Assembly: GCF_033546915.1 (NCBI RefSeq)
Contig: NZ_CP137850.1
Coordinates: 372,001 to 436,000 of the forward strand
Direction: 5' to 3'
DNA: 64,000 bases
Origin: Mycoplasmopsis verecunda
GTDB lineage: Bacteria > Bacillota_I > Bacilli_A > Mycoplasmatales > Metamycoplasmataceae
Below, piece after piece: positions 1-13,905 of the stretch. Position numbers and translations under genes: made by a program. Positions within the stretch are counted from its first letter, which is position 1. Each line of letters begins with the position of its first letter. A model generated the notes under the pieces. That model did not search any database, was not told the origin of the DNA, and saw only the letters and a list, made by a program, of their open reading frames with translations.

Positions 1-68
1 TTGAATCAAAACATCTTGTTAATAGTTAGCAAGAGAATTTTGATATCTATTAAACAAAACTGCTTATA

Positions 69-74
69 TATAAT
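69..74 (+). promoter_or_regulatory. -10 promoter element of the giant surface-protein gene
   Basis: A perfect TATAAT lies 31 bases upstream of the start codon, and a strong AGGAGG ribosome binding site at 95-100 sits 5 bases before the ATG. No convincing -35 box is visible, which is usual for mycoplasma promoters. The assignment rests on the hexamer match and its position only. Confidence 0.5.
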
Positions 75-105
75 TAGAAAATATTATTTTATTTAGGAGG
101 TTTAT

Positions 106-3100
106 ATGTCCAAAACATCAAAAGGAACTAAGAATCAAATTATTTTTACATTAGCTTCAACTGTTCCATTGCTTGCTATACCATTAACAACAGCATCAGT
201 TTCTATTATTGATGAAAGAGTTTACAAATTTGTCCCAGATAGAATCGTTAATGTAAATTCAGAAGTTCAACATAAAAAAGAATATGAAATATTACAACCA
301 TCATTTTTTGGTTATGCGCATTATAAACAAAAAACAATGCCAAATGATCAAACAGCAAAACTTGTTAAATTTATTAAAACACCAACTGAAGATGAATGAA
401 ATCAAGAAGAACAAACCTGAACATTAATGTTTGAAACAGGACCACTTGACAAAGAATACTATCAAAAAGGTACTTGATGACACAATGAATATCCATTTGG
501 TCAAAGAGTATATGGATTTGCACTTAGTGATGACTTGGAATTAATTCCAGGTACTGTTTCTGTTAAGTTTGAAAATGCTGGTTCTGAAAAAGAAATAAGT
601 GATGTTAATGCAATTGATGAAAACATAAGAAGAAAAACTAAATATGGTATCCAAGGTGAACCTTTTGCTAATGGTAAAGGTAAATACTATGATGAAAACC
701 AAAACTGAAGTAATCAAAAATATGGTGCCTATGTACGTTTTACAGATAAATATGGAAATTTTGATCAGTCAGCTGAGCAAACTTTTAGTACAAACATTCC
801 TCATGATAATAAAGATGATTATGTACAAATAACACAAAGTATTAATACACAAGATGGAACATTTTCAAAAGGAGATTTATTTACTGATTTTAATAATGAT
901 CCAAATGCTCCAGAACCAATGCACATTTACACTATTCCTAGATATTCAGGATTTGATGATTCTGGATACTTAATGTATTTACCTGGTATTAATGGTGTTG
1001 AATATATTACTTCTGATGTTGCATTTAGAAATGCACAAAAATCATTTACACCTGCTGAAATAAATGACGCCTTATCAAGAACCAAAACAACAGATGATAA
1101 AATGCCTAGACGTATTTTTGGTATTGGTATAGGTAACTTATTAAGTGTGCATTCTGATATGTACAATAGAGCCAATGGTGGATATAATCCATTTTACAAT
1201 AACGTTGGTTCAGCTTTCCTTATTCACTATCAAACTGGTTTAGAAAAAAATAGATATGATGGAAACTTAAGACCTATTCCAATTGTTACAATGCAATTTA
1301 AAACCAGAAGAAAATACACTGATGTTTTAACTAATTCTGACGATACAACATTTAGTCAAGTTAAATCTAAAGTTAATCCATATTTAAATAAAGGAAATAT
1401 CTATAGCAATGAAAAAACATTCGTTGCTGGTTTATTCCACAGTGATAAATATAATGATAAAGGTCATGAAAATGTCTGAAAACAAAATAGTAGCAATGTT
1501 GATCTTAATCCATCTGCTTTAGGATATTCAGAAAACCAATACACTGGTGTTGCTTTTCAATTTGCAAATCGTACAGCTAACAGAAGTATTAATATTGAAT
1601 TAACAGAAAAATTCGAAGATACTTTTGATCCTAAAAAGAAAGATCAATTCCCTGAAATAACTGGTTATAAGATTAAATATAAAGGCAAAAATGCTGTTGA
1701 TGATCAAGTAATTGATCAATTTGATATTCCTTGACAAGAAAATAAAAACAGTGAAGAAAATTTAAAATCTCATACATATAGATTATTATTAAATGATTTT
1801 AAATTAAACACAGAATTAGTTGATGATTTTGAAAACATTACAATCGAACCTATTATTAAAAATGTTGAGGATAAATATAAATGAACTGTTTCTAGCACGG
1901 GATTAAAATTAAAACCAATTAATAATCGCTTTGAGGTAGAACTTAAATACAAACCTTCAGCAGAATTTATAGCAGAAGTTGGTGAAGAAACAACGAAGTT
2001 AAATAAATTAAAATTAGATTTAATAAATGAAATAGATTCTAATCAATATTTAAATCAAGCACCTGAATTTGTAGTTAAAGCTAAAAATGAAATTAATAAA
2101 GCAACCCAATTTAGTCAATTAGATGGTTTAGATAAAGCTATTATCGCAATGTCTGATGCAGTTAGAAAAGTTTCGGAACGTATAGAAAAATTTGAAAAAG
2201 AAAAAGAAACGGATGTTTATAAAAAATCAGATGATAAAACAAAAACTCAATTAAATGAAGTTATTAAGGATAGTAAAGATTTGATTACTAGTCGTGTTGC
2301 AAATTCTAAAATAGATTCAAACTTTTTAAAAAGACTTGCTAGTTATGTTGCTTCAAGAACTGGTGCAATTAATGAAGCATATGCAGGATTAAGCTATTGA
2401 AAAGACATAGCTAGTGAAATAGAAAAAGCTAAAGAACATATAGATGGTTTAGAAAATATTGCAAATAATGTAAAAGATGAATACAAAAATAAACTAAATA
2501 ATTTAGTTAATATTTCTGATATTAATCAAGTCACAGAAAATGCAGACAATTTTGATTCTAAAATAACTGAAATCAAAACCGATTTAAACCAATATAAAAC
2601 TTTTACTAGTTCAAATGATTTTGAAAAAACATCTCAAATTTTAAAAGATAGATATAACAATAGAATTAGTGAACTTGATAAAATGTTTTCTGATTCAAAA
2701 GCAAATCAAAGCAATTTAACTTCTTATTCTGATTTAATTGATGATTTAAGTGAAACTAAAGAAAAAATTCTAAAATGAAATCTTGAAGCTCTTAAAACTG
2801 AAGCAAAAGAAAAAATACAAAATGCAAAAATTTTAAATGATAAACAAAAAGGTTCATTAACTCAACAAATTAATAAATTAACCACTGAAACAGAAATTAA
2901 ACAAACATCAGATAATATAATTAGTCTTGTTGATAATTTTGATGGTTTAGATACAAATGTTAAAGATGGAGAAAAATTAAAAACTACAGCTAAATATCTT
3001 GAAGCCGATTCTAATAGAAAAGAAGATTTTGATACTACTATAACTAATGCTAAAAATCTTTTAGATGAATTTAAGAAAAATGACAATCTTGAAGATTCAA

Positions 3101-6100
3101 ACACAGTAGATCAATTCCTAATAAAAGTTAGCACAGCTGCCGATGATTTAAGCAAAAAATCAAAAGCATTAAATGGAATTCAAAAGGTACTTGCAAGAGT
3201 TCAAGAAATTAGGAAAAAAATCAAAACATTTAATAATTTAACACCAACTTTACAAAATACAATTATTCTAGATTTAAATGCTGCTCAAACCTTAGAAGGG
3301 TTAAACGAAAAAGAAAAAGCTGCAGAAAATTTAAATATTGCAGCTGGAAAATTTATTGAAAAAGTAAATGAATTCAAGAATCTTAAAATGTCTTCTGATT
3401 CTAACTTTATTGAAGCTGGTATAAGAACACAATTAGACTCATTGTTGACAAATTCAGAACAATTATTACAAACAATAAATGATAATGAACATTCTTCATT
3501 AAAATTAAATGTTAATGATTTAGAAGAAGTAAAAGATTTAACAAATAAATTAGATACAAATATTACTATTGCAAAAGCACCAATATCTACTTTAAAAGAA
3601 CAATTATCTAATGCTTTAAAAGTAGCAGATTATGATAATAAAGATACAAAATCACAATATTTTTATGCAAGTGACTTAAAACAAAATGAATATAATGAAG
3701 CTTTATCAAAAGCACAAGAATTACTTAATAAAGTTGTAGATAATTCTAATGCTACAACTGTAAGTAGTAAAATTAGTGCTTTAAATACAGCTGTTAGTTC
3801 TTTAGATGGACACAAACAAATTACATCTAAATTAAATGAAGACAAATATCAATATTTACCACAACAAATTAAAAACAATGTTTTAGATTTAATTCAAAAA
3901 CAAAATAGTAAAACAGATGCTGATGTAATTTTTGATAAAGCAAGTGATTTATCAACTATTTATGATTCATTTAATAAAGCTGTTACAAATTACAAAGAAC
4001 CTTATGTAAATAATTATTCATCATATACAGAAGCAAGTGATGCTATTAAGAAAGATTATTCTAATATAGCAAGCACCTATACCACTAAAGAAAATGAAAT
4101 AAATTCAACTGCGATTGATGATAAGAATACTTTAGATTCTATAAATAAACAAATTAAAGAATTATCTAAAGATTTTAAAAACAAATATGAAGCTTTAGAC
4201 GGAATTAATAATTTAAAAGAAGAAGTTAAAAGACTTGATCAATATGTAACTGAATCTAATTATTTAAGCAATGGATACAAATCTAACTATAAAAATAGTG
4301 TTATTTCATTTTATAATGAAATACCAAATAATTCAACTTTAACAGTTGCATCAATTAAAGGTAGAAAAACAGTTGTAACTAACTTAGAAAATGCTGTTAA
4401 GTCAGTTAATGAATCACTCAAACAACTAGATGATTTAACAAAAGACCCTAAATACAATAAAGCAACAAATCAAACTAGACAATTAGTTACTTTAGCAAAA
4501 AATGAAACAGCAAAATTAATTCAAGATAACAAAGCATTAGCTACTCTTGTTGATCCGTCTCAAGCTAGTGATTTAATTACAAATCGTATTTCACCGGTTT
4601 TAAAAGCGATCAACAAAGATTTTGATGATTGAAGTGAATACAAAAATAATAAAACCCAATATGTAAATAACCTAAGTGATTTATCTTCTAAACAAAAAGA
4701 AGTATTAGTAACTCAAATAGAAGCAACTAACACTATATCTGAAATAGATCAAATAGCTAAAAAAGCCGATACCCTAAATACAGAAATGAATAATTTAAGC
4801 ACTGCAGTTGCAAAAGCAAAAGAAGCAAAAGCTACAGATAATTATATTAATTCAGAAGATAATATCAAACAAGCATTTGATAGCTTTTATGAAAGCAAAG
4901 CAATAGATAACTGAACTAAAGAAAATGAAACATCAATTGATTCACAAACAATAGCAGACTTAACAAATGAAATTAATACTAAAATTAATTCATTAAATGG
5001 TAAAGAATATCTTGAAAAAGTCAGAAAAGATTCTTTAACAAAACTTAGTGATGCAGCTTATGATAAGTTTTCTTCTACTTATAAAAATCAACTCAAGCAA
5101 AAAATAAATAAAGCTACAAAAGTTTCAGAATTAAAAAATATAATAAAAGACGCAGATGCAACAAAAGATTTAGTAAATGGTATTTTAACCAAGTTTAACA
5201 AGCTTGAAGAAATTAAAAAAACAGATGTTTATGAATCTTTAGATAATAAAATAAAACAAGATGCTGAAGCTTTAAGAGATAAACACTTTAAATCATTTTT
5301 TGGAAGTGGTAACTTAAAAGGTGGAGCTGCTCAAGAAAATCTTAAAGAACTAGATAAAGAATACGATGATATTCTTAAATTAATTGATAAATCTTCTAAT
5401 GATCTTAAAAATGAACTTAATGATCTAAAATCAAAAGCAAATCAAAATATTTCGAATTTATATCCATATCTTTCAAAAGTACAAATTCAAAAAGTTTCAA
5501 ATAGTATTAATACTAGCAAAACAAAAACAGAATTAGAATCTGCTGTAGATGATGCTAATAAATTAAATGAAGCTATGAAAACATTAGCTGAAACAATAAC
5601 AAAAGCTGTAAATATTAAAGATGATAATCAATATTTAATGGCTTCGCCTAATTTAAAATCAACTTTTGATTCACTAGTAACTAGTGATAAATTAGCAAAA
5701 TTATCTAAAGAAAAATGAGATTCAATTAAATTAGCTGATGTAACATCTAAATCTAAAGCAATTCAAGATGCAATGGATAATTTAGACGGAATTGCAAACT
5801 TTAATAAACTTAAAACAGATTCAAAAAATGCAATTGAACAATTAGGTTTATCTAAAGAACAAAAAGATATCTTTAAGAATAAGATTGACTCATTTAATAA
5901 AGCTTCAGAAATAGAAGAAGTTACTAAAATTGCTAAACAATTAGACCAAGCTATTAAAGATTTAAATAGGTCAATTGAAAGTAATAAAAATAAAAAAGAA
6001 ACAGTTAATTATAAAGAAGCATCTAAAACTCCTAAAGAATCATTTGACTCACAAATTTCAATTGCATCAACAAAATTAAATGAAATAAAAGGCGATAATG

Positions 6101-9100
6101 ATTTATCAACCAATGATAAAGTTTCTAAATTAATTAAGTCATTAAATGATGAAAAAACAAATCTTGATAATGCTGAAAAACAATTAGATGGACAAACAAA
6201 TCTAACTAATAAAATTAATGAAGCAAAAGGTGAAATTGATAAATTATCTAATCTTTCTACACAAGTTCAACAATCAATAAAAGATACAATATCTCAAAAA
6301 CAATCTTCAGCTGATGTTAATGAGGAAATTACTAAAGCTCAAGAATTAAACAAAACTGTTGAAAAATTAAATCAAACTGTTGATAGTGCTAATAAATTAA
6401 AAGAAAATGACACTTTTAAATTTGCAACCCCAGAACAAAAGAGACAATTTATTCAATCGTTAAATGAAGCAAATAGACTTCTTCAAGATAAAAAATTAAG
6501 CACCAGCACTACAAAAGAAGATATCGAAGCTAAAAACACAGCTTTAGTAGATGTGGCAAATGCTATCACAAATGAAGCTGCTAAAATCCAAGCAAAAATT
6601 AAGAAAGTTCAAACTGATATAAGTAGTTTAACTAATTTAACTCAAGCTCAAAAATATACACTTAAAGATGAAGTTGCAAACAAAACTAACGATAATGATA
6701 TTGATGCTTTAAGTACAAAAGCAAATGAATTAGACGATGCAACTAAAGAGCTTAAAAAAGCTATTGAATCAGCTTCAGCAATAGACAAAAAGGATACTAA
6801 TTATAAATTAGCAGATCCTTCAAAACAAGAATCATTTAATAATGCAAAATCAAGTGCTGACGAAGCTTACAAAAATCTAGGTAATAGTACTAAAGAACAA
6901 ATTGATAAATTAAGAGATCAATTAAATAAAGCTTTAACAGAATTAAATGGTAATGATAATTTAGCTAATGCTAAAAAACAAGCTTTACCTAATGTTGAAA
7001 AATTAAACAATTTATCTGATGAGTTTAAAAACTTAATTAAAACTGCTATTAATAGTGGAAATAATTTAGATGATATTAGTAATATTGCTTCAAATGCTAA
7101 AACTTTAGATGAAACATTAAAAGATGCTAAGTTAGCTAAGGAAAATGCAGAAAAGGCACAAAAAACAGCTAATTATTTAGATTCTGATATAAATAATAAA
7201 GATGCATTAGATAATGCTTTACAAGCACAAAATGTTAAATTACAAGAAATTGCAAAAACCAATACTATAACTCCAGAATCACTCAATTTATTAAATGAAG
7301 GTATATCAAAAGCAACTAAAGAACTCAACAGTGTTAAAGAAACTCTTAACGGTGATGCAAAAATTTCATCTGCTAAACAAAAAGCTGATGAAATAATTAC
7401 TGGAAGTTCTAATTTATCAGATGCATACAAAAACACCTTAAAAGAAAATCTCAAAAATTCAACAAGACTAGAAGATATTAAACCAATTAATGATAAAGCA
7501 ACAGAATTAAATCAATTAGCTAATAAACTAAAAGAAGATCTTACATCATTAGAAACAGCACAAAAATCAAACGATTATCAAGTTGCAAAAAACGATACTA
7601 TATCTAAAGTTGACAATGCTTTAGAACAATCTCAAAACTTACTAGAAAACAACTTACTAAAAGATAATGTTACAAAATTACAAATTAATGATGCTTTAAA
7701 AGCGATAGAAAAAGCTAAGGAATCAATTGCTGCTGATAAAACTAATTTTGATGCTGATAGAAAATCTAAAGAAAATGAAATTGATAAACTTTCTAGTCTT
7801 TCTGAAACTCAAAAATCAAGTTTAAAAAATGAATTATCACAAGCTTTAAATGAAACTGAAGTAAGCAAGACATTAGATAAAGCATCAAAATTAGATAAAG
7901 CTATGCAATCTTTAGCTGCAGAGGTGCAAAAAGCTAATGAAACTAAATCAACTAATAAGTATCAATTAGCAGATAAAAACTTTAAAGATCAATTTGATAA
8001 AGTAGCAGATGTTCAAACACTTGATAATTTATCAAAAGATAATCAAACCTCAATAAGTCCTGAAGAAATTAATAATAAAGCTAATACGTTAAATAATGCT
8101 ATAGAAGCTCTTAACGGTGATGATAACTTTATTAAAGATAAAAATGCTGCAAAAGAAGCTATAAACAATACTTCGTTATCTCAAAATCAAAAAAATAAAT
8201 TAAATGAGCTAATAAATGATGCTAATTCTAAAGAAGTAGTTGATAAAATTACAAAACAAGCTAATGATTTAGCAACTTTAATTAATGACTTAAATCAAAG
8301 CATTAAACAAGCAAATCAAGAATTAAATACACCTAATTACACTGAAGCTACAACTGGTGATAACCAAGTTAAAGATTTATTTGATAAACAATTAGCTAAA
8401 TCTACTGAAAATTTAAATAATGCAAAAAAGAACAATGAGTTAACCAATACAACGGTAATTGGGGATCTTATTAAAGATTTAAATAAATCTAAATCAGATT
8501 TAGAAGCAACAAAATCTAATTTAGATGGTCAAAATAAATTAAATGAATCTAAGAAAGCAGCTAAAGAAGCTATAAGTCAATTACTTAATTTAAGTCCAGC
8601 AAATATAACTTCTATTATTGAAAATGTGGATAAAAAAGACACAATTCAAGAAATTAATGATTTAAAAGACACAGCAACAAAATTAAATACAAGTGCTAAC
8701 GAATTAATTAATAAATTAAAAGAAGCTAATGATTTAGTTAAAGATACATCTAAATATCCATTTGCTACACCAACCCAACAAAGTGAGTTAACTAAAGAAA
8801 TTAATAAAGCTCAAGAAATGCTTGATGATCAAAAATTAAAACCTAACTACACTTCACAAACTGTAGAAAAGGTTGTTAATGATTTATCAAAAGCTATAAA
8901 TGAAATTAATGGTCTAGCAGAAGGTGTTAAAGAGCACATTGACCAAGCTAAAAAAGATATTGACTTATTATCTAATTTAACTAATGAACAAAAAGATTAC
9001 CTTAAATCTAAAGTTGCTTCTAAAACAACTGAATCAGATATTAATAATGTTGTTTCAAATGCAAAAGAAATAGATAAAGCAACAAAAGAATTCAAAGAAG

Positions 9101-12100
9101 TCTTAGAAAAAGCAAAACTTATTAATAAAGATGATAATAATTACAAATTATCAGACTCTAATAAACAATCAGAATTTGATTCTCAACTTAAAAAATCTAT
9201 TGAAGCACTAAAAGATTTATCTTCTAAATCTAAAGAAGAAATTGAAAAACTAAAAAGTGATTTAAATAATGCTTTAGAAGCTTTAGATGGTGATAATGTT
9301 TTAAAAACCAAACAAGATAATGCAAAAGCTGATATAGAAAAATTAGATAAATTATCTTCTGAGCAAAAAGCTGTAATTAAAACAGCAATTGAAAAAGCTA
9401 ATGAACCTTCAGATATAAATAATCTTACTGAAGCAGCTTCTGAACTTAATAAATCTATTTCTAAAGCAGAAGAATTAAATAAAACAGTTGATGCAACTAA
9501 AACCAATCCAAATTACACGCAAGCAGCCAACAAAACAAATTTTGATAGTGCTGTTACTAAATTAGCTGATACGACATTAAACGCAAAACAAAGCAATGAC
9601 TTAGGTTCGGTTGATAAAATTAAAGCAATTGCATTGGATTTAAATAATAAATCAAAAGATTTTGAAGATGCAGTTAAGGCATTAAATGGAACTGAATTAA
9701 TTAATCAAACTAAAAAAGAAGCCGCTAAACAAATTGATGAACTTGAACATTTATCTGATGATGCTAAAACGTCAATTAAAAATAAAATTAATGATGATAA
9801 GATTAATAAAATTATTGATGTTTCACTAATGCTAGATAGTGCAATGCAATTAGATTCTAATGCCGAAGAACTTTTAGAAACTATTAATGATTTAACAGAT
9901 TTAAATAAAACAAATAAAGTTGATGATTTAGATCAAGAAACTAAAGAATCAATCATTAATGATTTAAAAGAAGCTAATAAGTTATTTACAAATAATAAAC
10001 TTAATGATAACTTAACAATTACAGATATTTCTAATACCAAAGATAAATTAGATAGCTTAATTGAAACCATAAATGACAATAATACTTCTCTTGATGAATA
10101 TAAAAAGAGTCAAAAAGAATTATTGAACAATTTAACTAATTTATCAAATGCACAAAAACAAGCATTAGAAAGTGAAATTCAAAACTCAACTACTAAATCT
10201 GGTGTTAGTGCAATGATTACTAAAGCTAATGAATTGGATAAATCTATGAATAAATTAGCAAATGATTTAGATAACTTGAAAAAGAATATCAATTCTGTTA
10301 ATTCAAAACTTGCTAGTGATGACCCTAAAACAGCATTCAATAATTTAACAACTGAAAAATCATTGCAAGATAATTCAAAAGATAATATTTCAATAATTGA
10401 TAAAGATCAAATTGAAGGTAAAATATTAACAATTGAAAATGCTCTTAAGAATTTAGATGGTAATTCAAACTTAGAATCAGCTAAAGAAGAAATTTCAAAA
10501 CTAAATAATTTACCTACTGATTCTAAAGATTCTATATTAAAAGAATTAAACAAAGCTAATAACAAACAAGCTTTAGATAATTTAGTATCTAATTCTAAAT
10601 TAATTAATACAACAGTTGGATTGTTAGATAATAAGCTTCCAGAACTTAATAAATTAATTTCAAGATTTGAACCAGCAGTTACAAATCAAAATCTTAGTCC
10701 TGTTACTGACTTACTTGATGAAATTAAATCTCAAAAATCAATTCTTGATAATACTAAGAGCAAAATTGAAAATATTAAAAATGCAAAAACATTAGATGTA
10801 AGCACAGTTGAAAATGCTAAATCTAATTTAGAAAAAGCAATCGGTGATGCTAACTCTATTATTGATAAAGTGAATAATCAAGTTTCTAATGAAATTCAAG
10901 GTGTTAAACCTTCAGATATCAAAGATAAAGAAATTAAGGAATTAGTATCAACCAAACTAAAGGAACTTGAAAATGATCAAATTAACCTTAATACAGCTTT
11001 AGACAATGCAAGATTAATTCAAAGCTCACCTTATTTAGACAAATATAAAGATGTAATTGCAAATGCACCTGAAAAATTAAAAGCTTCACCTGCATGAAAC
11101 AATTATTCAATTGGTACAGTAGCTAAAAATGAAATAAAGAATGCAACAACAGCAGAAGATGATAAAAACATTTTAGATAAATTTAAACACCAATTAGAAA
11201 AAGAAAATTTAGCATATTCATATGATCAACTTAACGATACAGCTGTCTCTAATCCCAAAACAAAAGCTAAAATGCTTCAAGAATTAGATAAAGCAAAAAA
11301 ACTATTAGACTTTAATAATAATTCAAATAAAGAAGAATATACAAATGAATCAGAAAAATTAAATTGAATAAAAACTTTTGTTGAACTTGAAAATCTAGTT
11401 AAAAAAGTTAATGATGAAGTTGCTAAACCTTTTAGCACTGCTTTAGCAAAAGAAATTAATAAAGCTAATGATTTAATTAGTATTATGGATTCAGATGTAC
11501 ATACTCAAAAAGAACTTCAAGATGCTATTGATAAAATAAATTATTTAGTAGATATTGAACCACTTTCAAAAGTGGTTGATAAAGCCAATGATCTTGATAA
11601 TGTAATCAAAAATAAAATAAAAACTGATGATTCAGAATCCTTAAAAAATAATTTAACAAAACTTGGAAAACTTATTAATGATGCTAATAAATCAATTGAT
11701 TCAAATAAATTAGATAAATCTTCAGCAAGTAAAAAGGCTAGTGAACTTCAAAATGATTTAAATACTATTTCTAATGATATTTCAAATATAAATGAATTAT
11801 TAGAACAAAATATAGCAATTGCTGAAGATCTAATTCCTCAATCTAATGAGTTGGCTAAAGCTATAAAAGAAGCTAAACTTTTAAATAAAAATTCTTTATA
11901 TTCAGAAATTGAAAAAGCTATAAATACCTTACAACAAAGAATTAATACTAATCTTTTAGATATAGAACTTGAAAAAGCACCTAATATTAAAGATGGTGAA
12001 TATAAGAAATCAACTCCTAATAGAAAACCTATTAACAAAGCTATAAGTGATAATCCTAAATCAACTGTTAAACAAATTTTTGAAGCTGTTAATTCACAAA

Positions 12101-13626
12101 AACTTAATAATGCTCAAATTAAAGCAATTAATGGTGTTTATGACTATAACAACTTAAATAAAGCTCAAAAAGATAAATTTGTTTCAGAAGTTGGTTCATC
12201 TACAAATGTTTTAGATATTGATGAATTGATTAAAAATGCAGCACAACTTAATAAAGCAATGGAATTATTGAAAAAAGCTTATGATGGTATTGATTCTAAA
12301 TACAAACAAAACCCAATTAATGTTTCTGAATTTATTCATTCAACTAAAGCAGAACAAGAATCATTGCAAAAACTTCTTAATGATGCTAAAAACTTATTAA
12401 TAGGTGATGGAACAATTTACTTGAATAATAATGCACAACAAGTTGATAAACTAGTTAGTGATATTCAAAATAAAATTGCTAATCTTTCAGGTATAAACAA
12501 AGCCCAAAATGATTTATCAAAAATAAAATATTTATCTGAAGCAATTAGTAAACTAGAAAATACTGATTCTAATAAAATCTTTAATTCACCAAAAGCTTTA
12601 AAAGATACATTTAACAATAATTTAGATGAGATTAAGAGACTAAATGAATTGAGTAATAATCCAATTGAATTTAATGCAAATGGTGGTGTTGACAAACTTG
12701 AACAACTAGTTCAAAAAACACAAAACCTAGCTAATGAGGTTGATAAATTTTCTTCAAATTCATTTAAAGATGTTGATAACAATACAATAACTCAAGCTCA
12801 AGACTTTATTAACAAAAACTCAGATTCATTAAACAATCCATTTATTAACAATAAAATTGATGAATACAATAAACAATTAACTTATGCAAATGCAATTGAT
12901 AAATTAAGTGAAATTAAAACTCAAAATAATAAAGCTAGTGAAGAAATTAATAAACTTCAAACAATTCTTAAAGATATGCTTGATAAAGCTGATACACAAG
13001 GATTAAAAGAAGTAACAAACAATTTAAATCAAATTAAAGATTATGTAAATGAAGCAAAATACTTAGATTTAGATTCAGTTGTAAAACAACTTCCGAACCT
13101 TGTAAAACTTGCAAATAAACTTAACAAGTTGCTTAATTCAAGTGCTGATAAATTCAAATTTAATTCAGACTTATTAACCTTAATTGCTCAAGCTAATAAG
13201 ATACCTGAATTCAAAGCTAAATCATTAAATGACTTAATAACATCATTTAATGATAAATTACATTCAATTCAAACTAATTCTCAAGCTCTTAAAGATGTTC
13301 TAGAAGCAATTAAATCAAACGATATTGCAAAATTAGAAGCTGTTAAAACTAAATTTGATAAATCATTAAGTGATAACAATAAATTTGTTCAATACTTAAT
13401 TGATGTCAAATATCCTTTATTACCTGATGATAATAATGTATTAGAACAAATAACAAAATCTAATGAATATCAAAAAGCTTCTAAGGCATTAACATCCTTA
13501 ATTAAAGAACCTAAAGCAATAAATTCAAGTTCAATATTAATATGACCTTGATTAACCGCAATAGCAGCTATTACATTCCTTGGTGGAATTATTGGAATTA
13601 ATAAATCAAAGAAATCTAAGAAATAG
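106..13626 (+). CDS. Giant GA/FIVAR-module surface protein (about 4,506 aa)
   Basis: The frame stays open from 106 to TAG at 13624-13626 when TGA is read as Trp; with TGA as stop it falls into many pieces. Residues 1-35 are basic then hydrophobic, like an uncleaved or type I signal. Residues about 40-620 form a Trp/Tyr-rich, probably beta-rich head. From about residue 630 to the end the protein is helical repeats of roughly 110-130 aa: a GA-like three-helix segment (pattern LsnLtxxQKxxLKxxI) followed by a FIVAR-like segment closing in LDG, LNG or LNGD. At least eleven such closings fall between residues 1890 and 3660. The C-terminus is a hydrophobic segment starting WPWLTAIAAITFLGG and then a lysine-rich tail, so both ends look membrane-bound. 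In Gram-positive bacteria such modules occur in Ebh-type and albumin-binding proteins; adhesion or host-protein binding here is inferred. Sequence is highly biased to Lys, Asn, Asp and Leu. Confidence 0.9.
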
Positions 13627-13634
13627 ATACGAGG

Positions 13635-13664
13635 ATTCATAGGTAATACCTATGAATTTTTGTT
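13635..13664 (+). terminator. Rho-independent terminator of the giant gene
   Basis: A perfect 10-bp stem (ATTCATAGGT / ACCTATGAAT) with a 3-base loop is followed by a T run. It lies 9 bases past the stop codon of the giant surface-protein gene. Confidence 0.85.
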
Positions 13665-13750
13665 TCTCACTTAGTAGCATAATTCTTAGATTTTTTTACA
13701 AAAAAATATAGCACCCCTAAAAGTGCTAATTATGCTACTAAGTGGGAAAC
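13662..13750. repeat. MITE-like inverted repeat, 23-bp arms
   Basis: The arms 13662-13684 and 13728-13750 are inverted copies with one mismatch. The 89-bp unit also contains a small inner hairpin (AGCAC / GTGCT). It has no coding capacity. The right arm was later duplicated as part of the IS1634-type target repeat, so the unit predates that insertion. It could be a deletion remnant or MITE of an unidentified IS, since no target duplication of its own is evident. Confidence 0.5.
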
Positions 13751-13779
13751 GTAGGTTAAACTTTGCATATATGAGAAAT
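13719..13779. repeat. 61-bp target duplication, left copy
   Basis: It is identical to 15635-15695 and directly abuts the left end of the IS1634-type element. The length is far above that of ordinary IS target duplications but fits the long, variable duplications known for IS1634. Confidence 0.92.
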
Positions 13780-13905
13780 CCTGAGTTTCCAAGTTGGAAG
13801 CTCTTTTTATTTAATTTTCGACGCCTTTTATACATAGTATAAAACAACAAAAAAATTTTTACTTTTTATATATTCATTACATTCATAAAGTGGTATAATA
13901 ATTAT

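Noticed and set aside
927-12695. Minus-strand open frames inside the giant gene
   Set aside because: They are mirror frames of Lys/Asn/Leu-rich coding DNA, without ribosome binding sites or recognisable products.
106-13626. Several separate genes in the giant locus
   Set aside because: All pieces are in one frame and are separated only by TGA codons, which are Trp in this organism.
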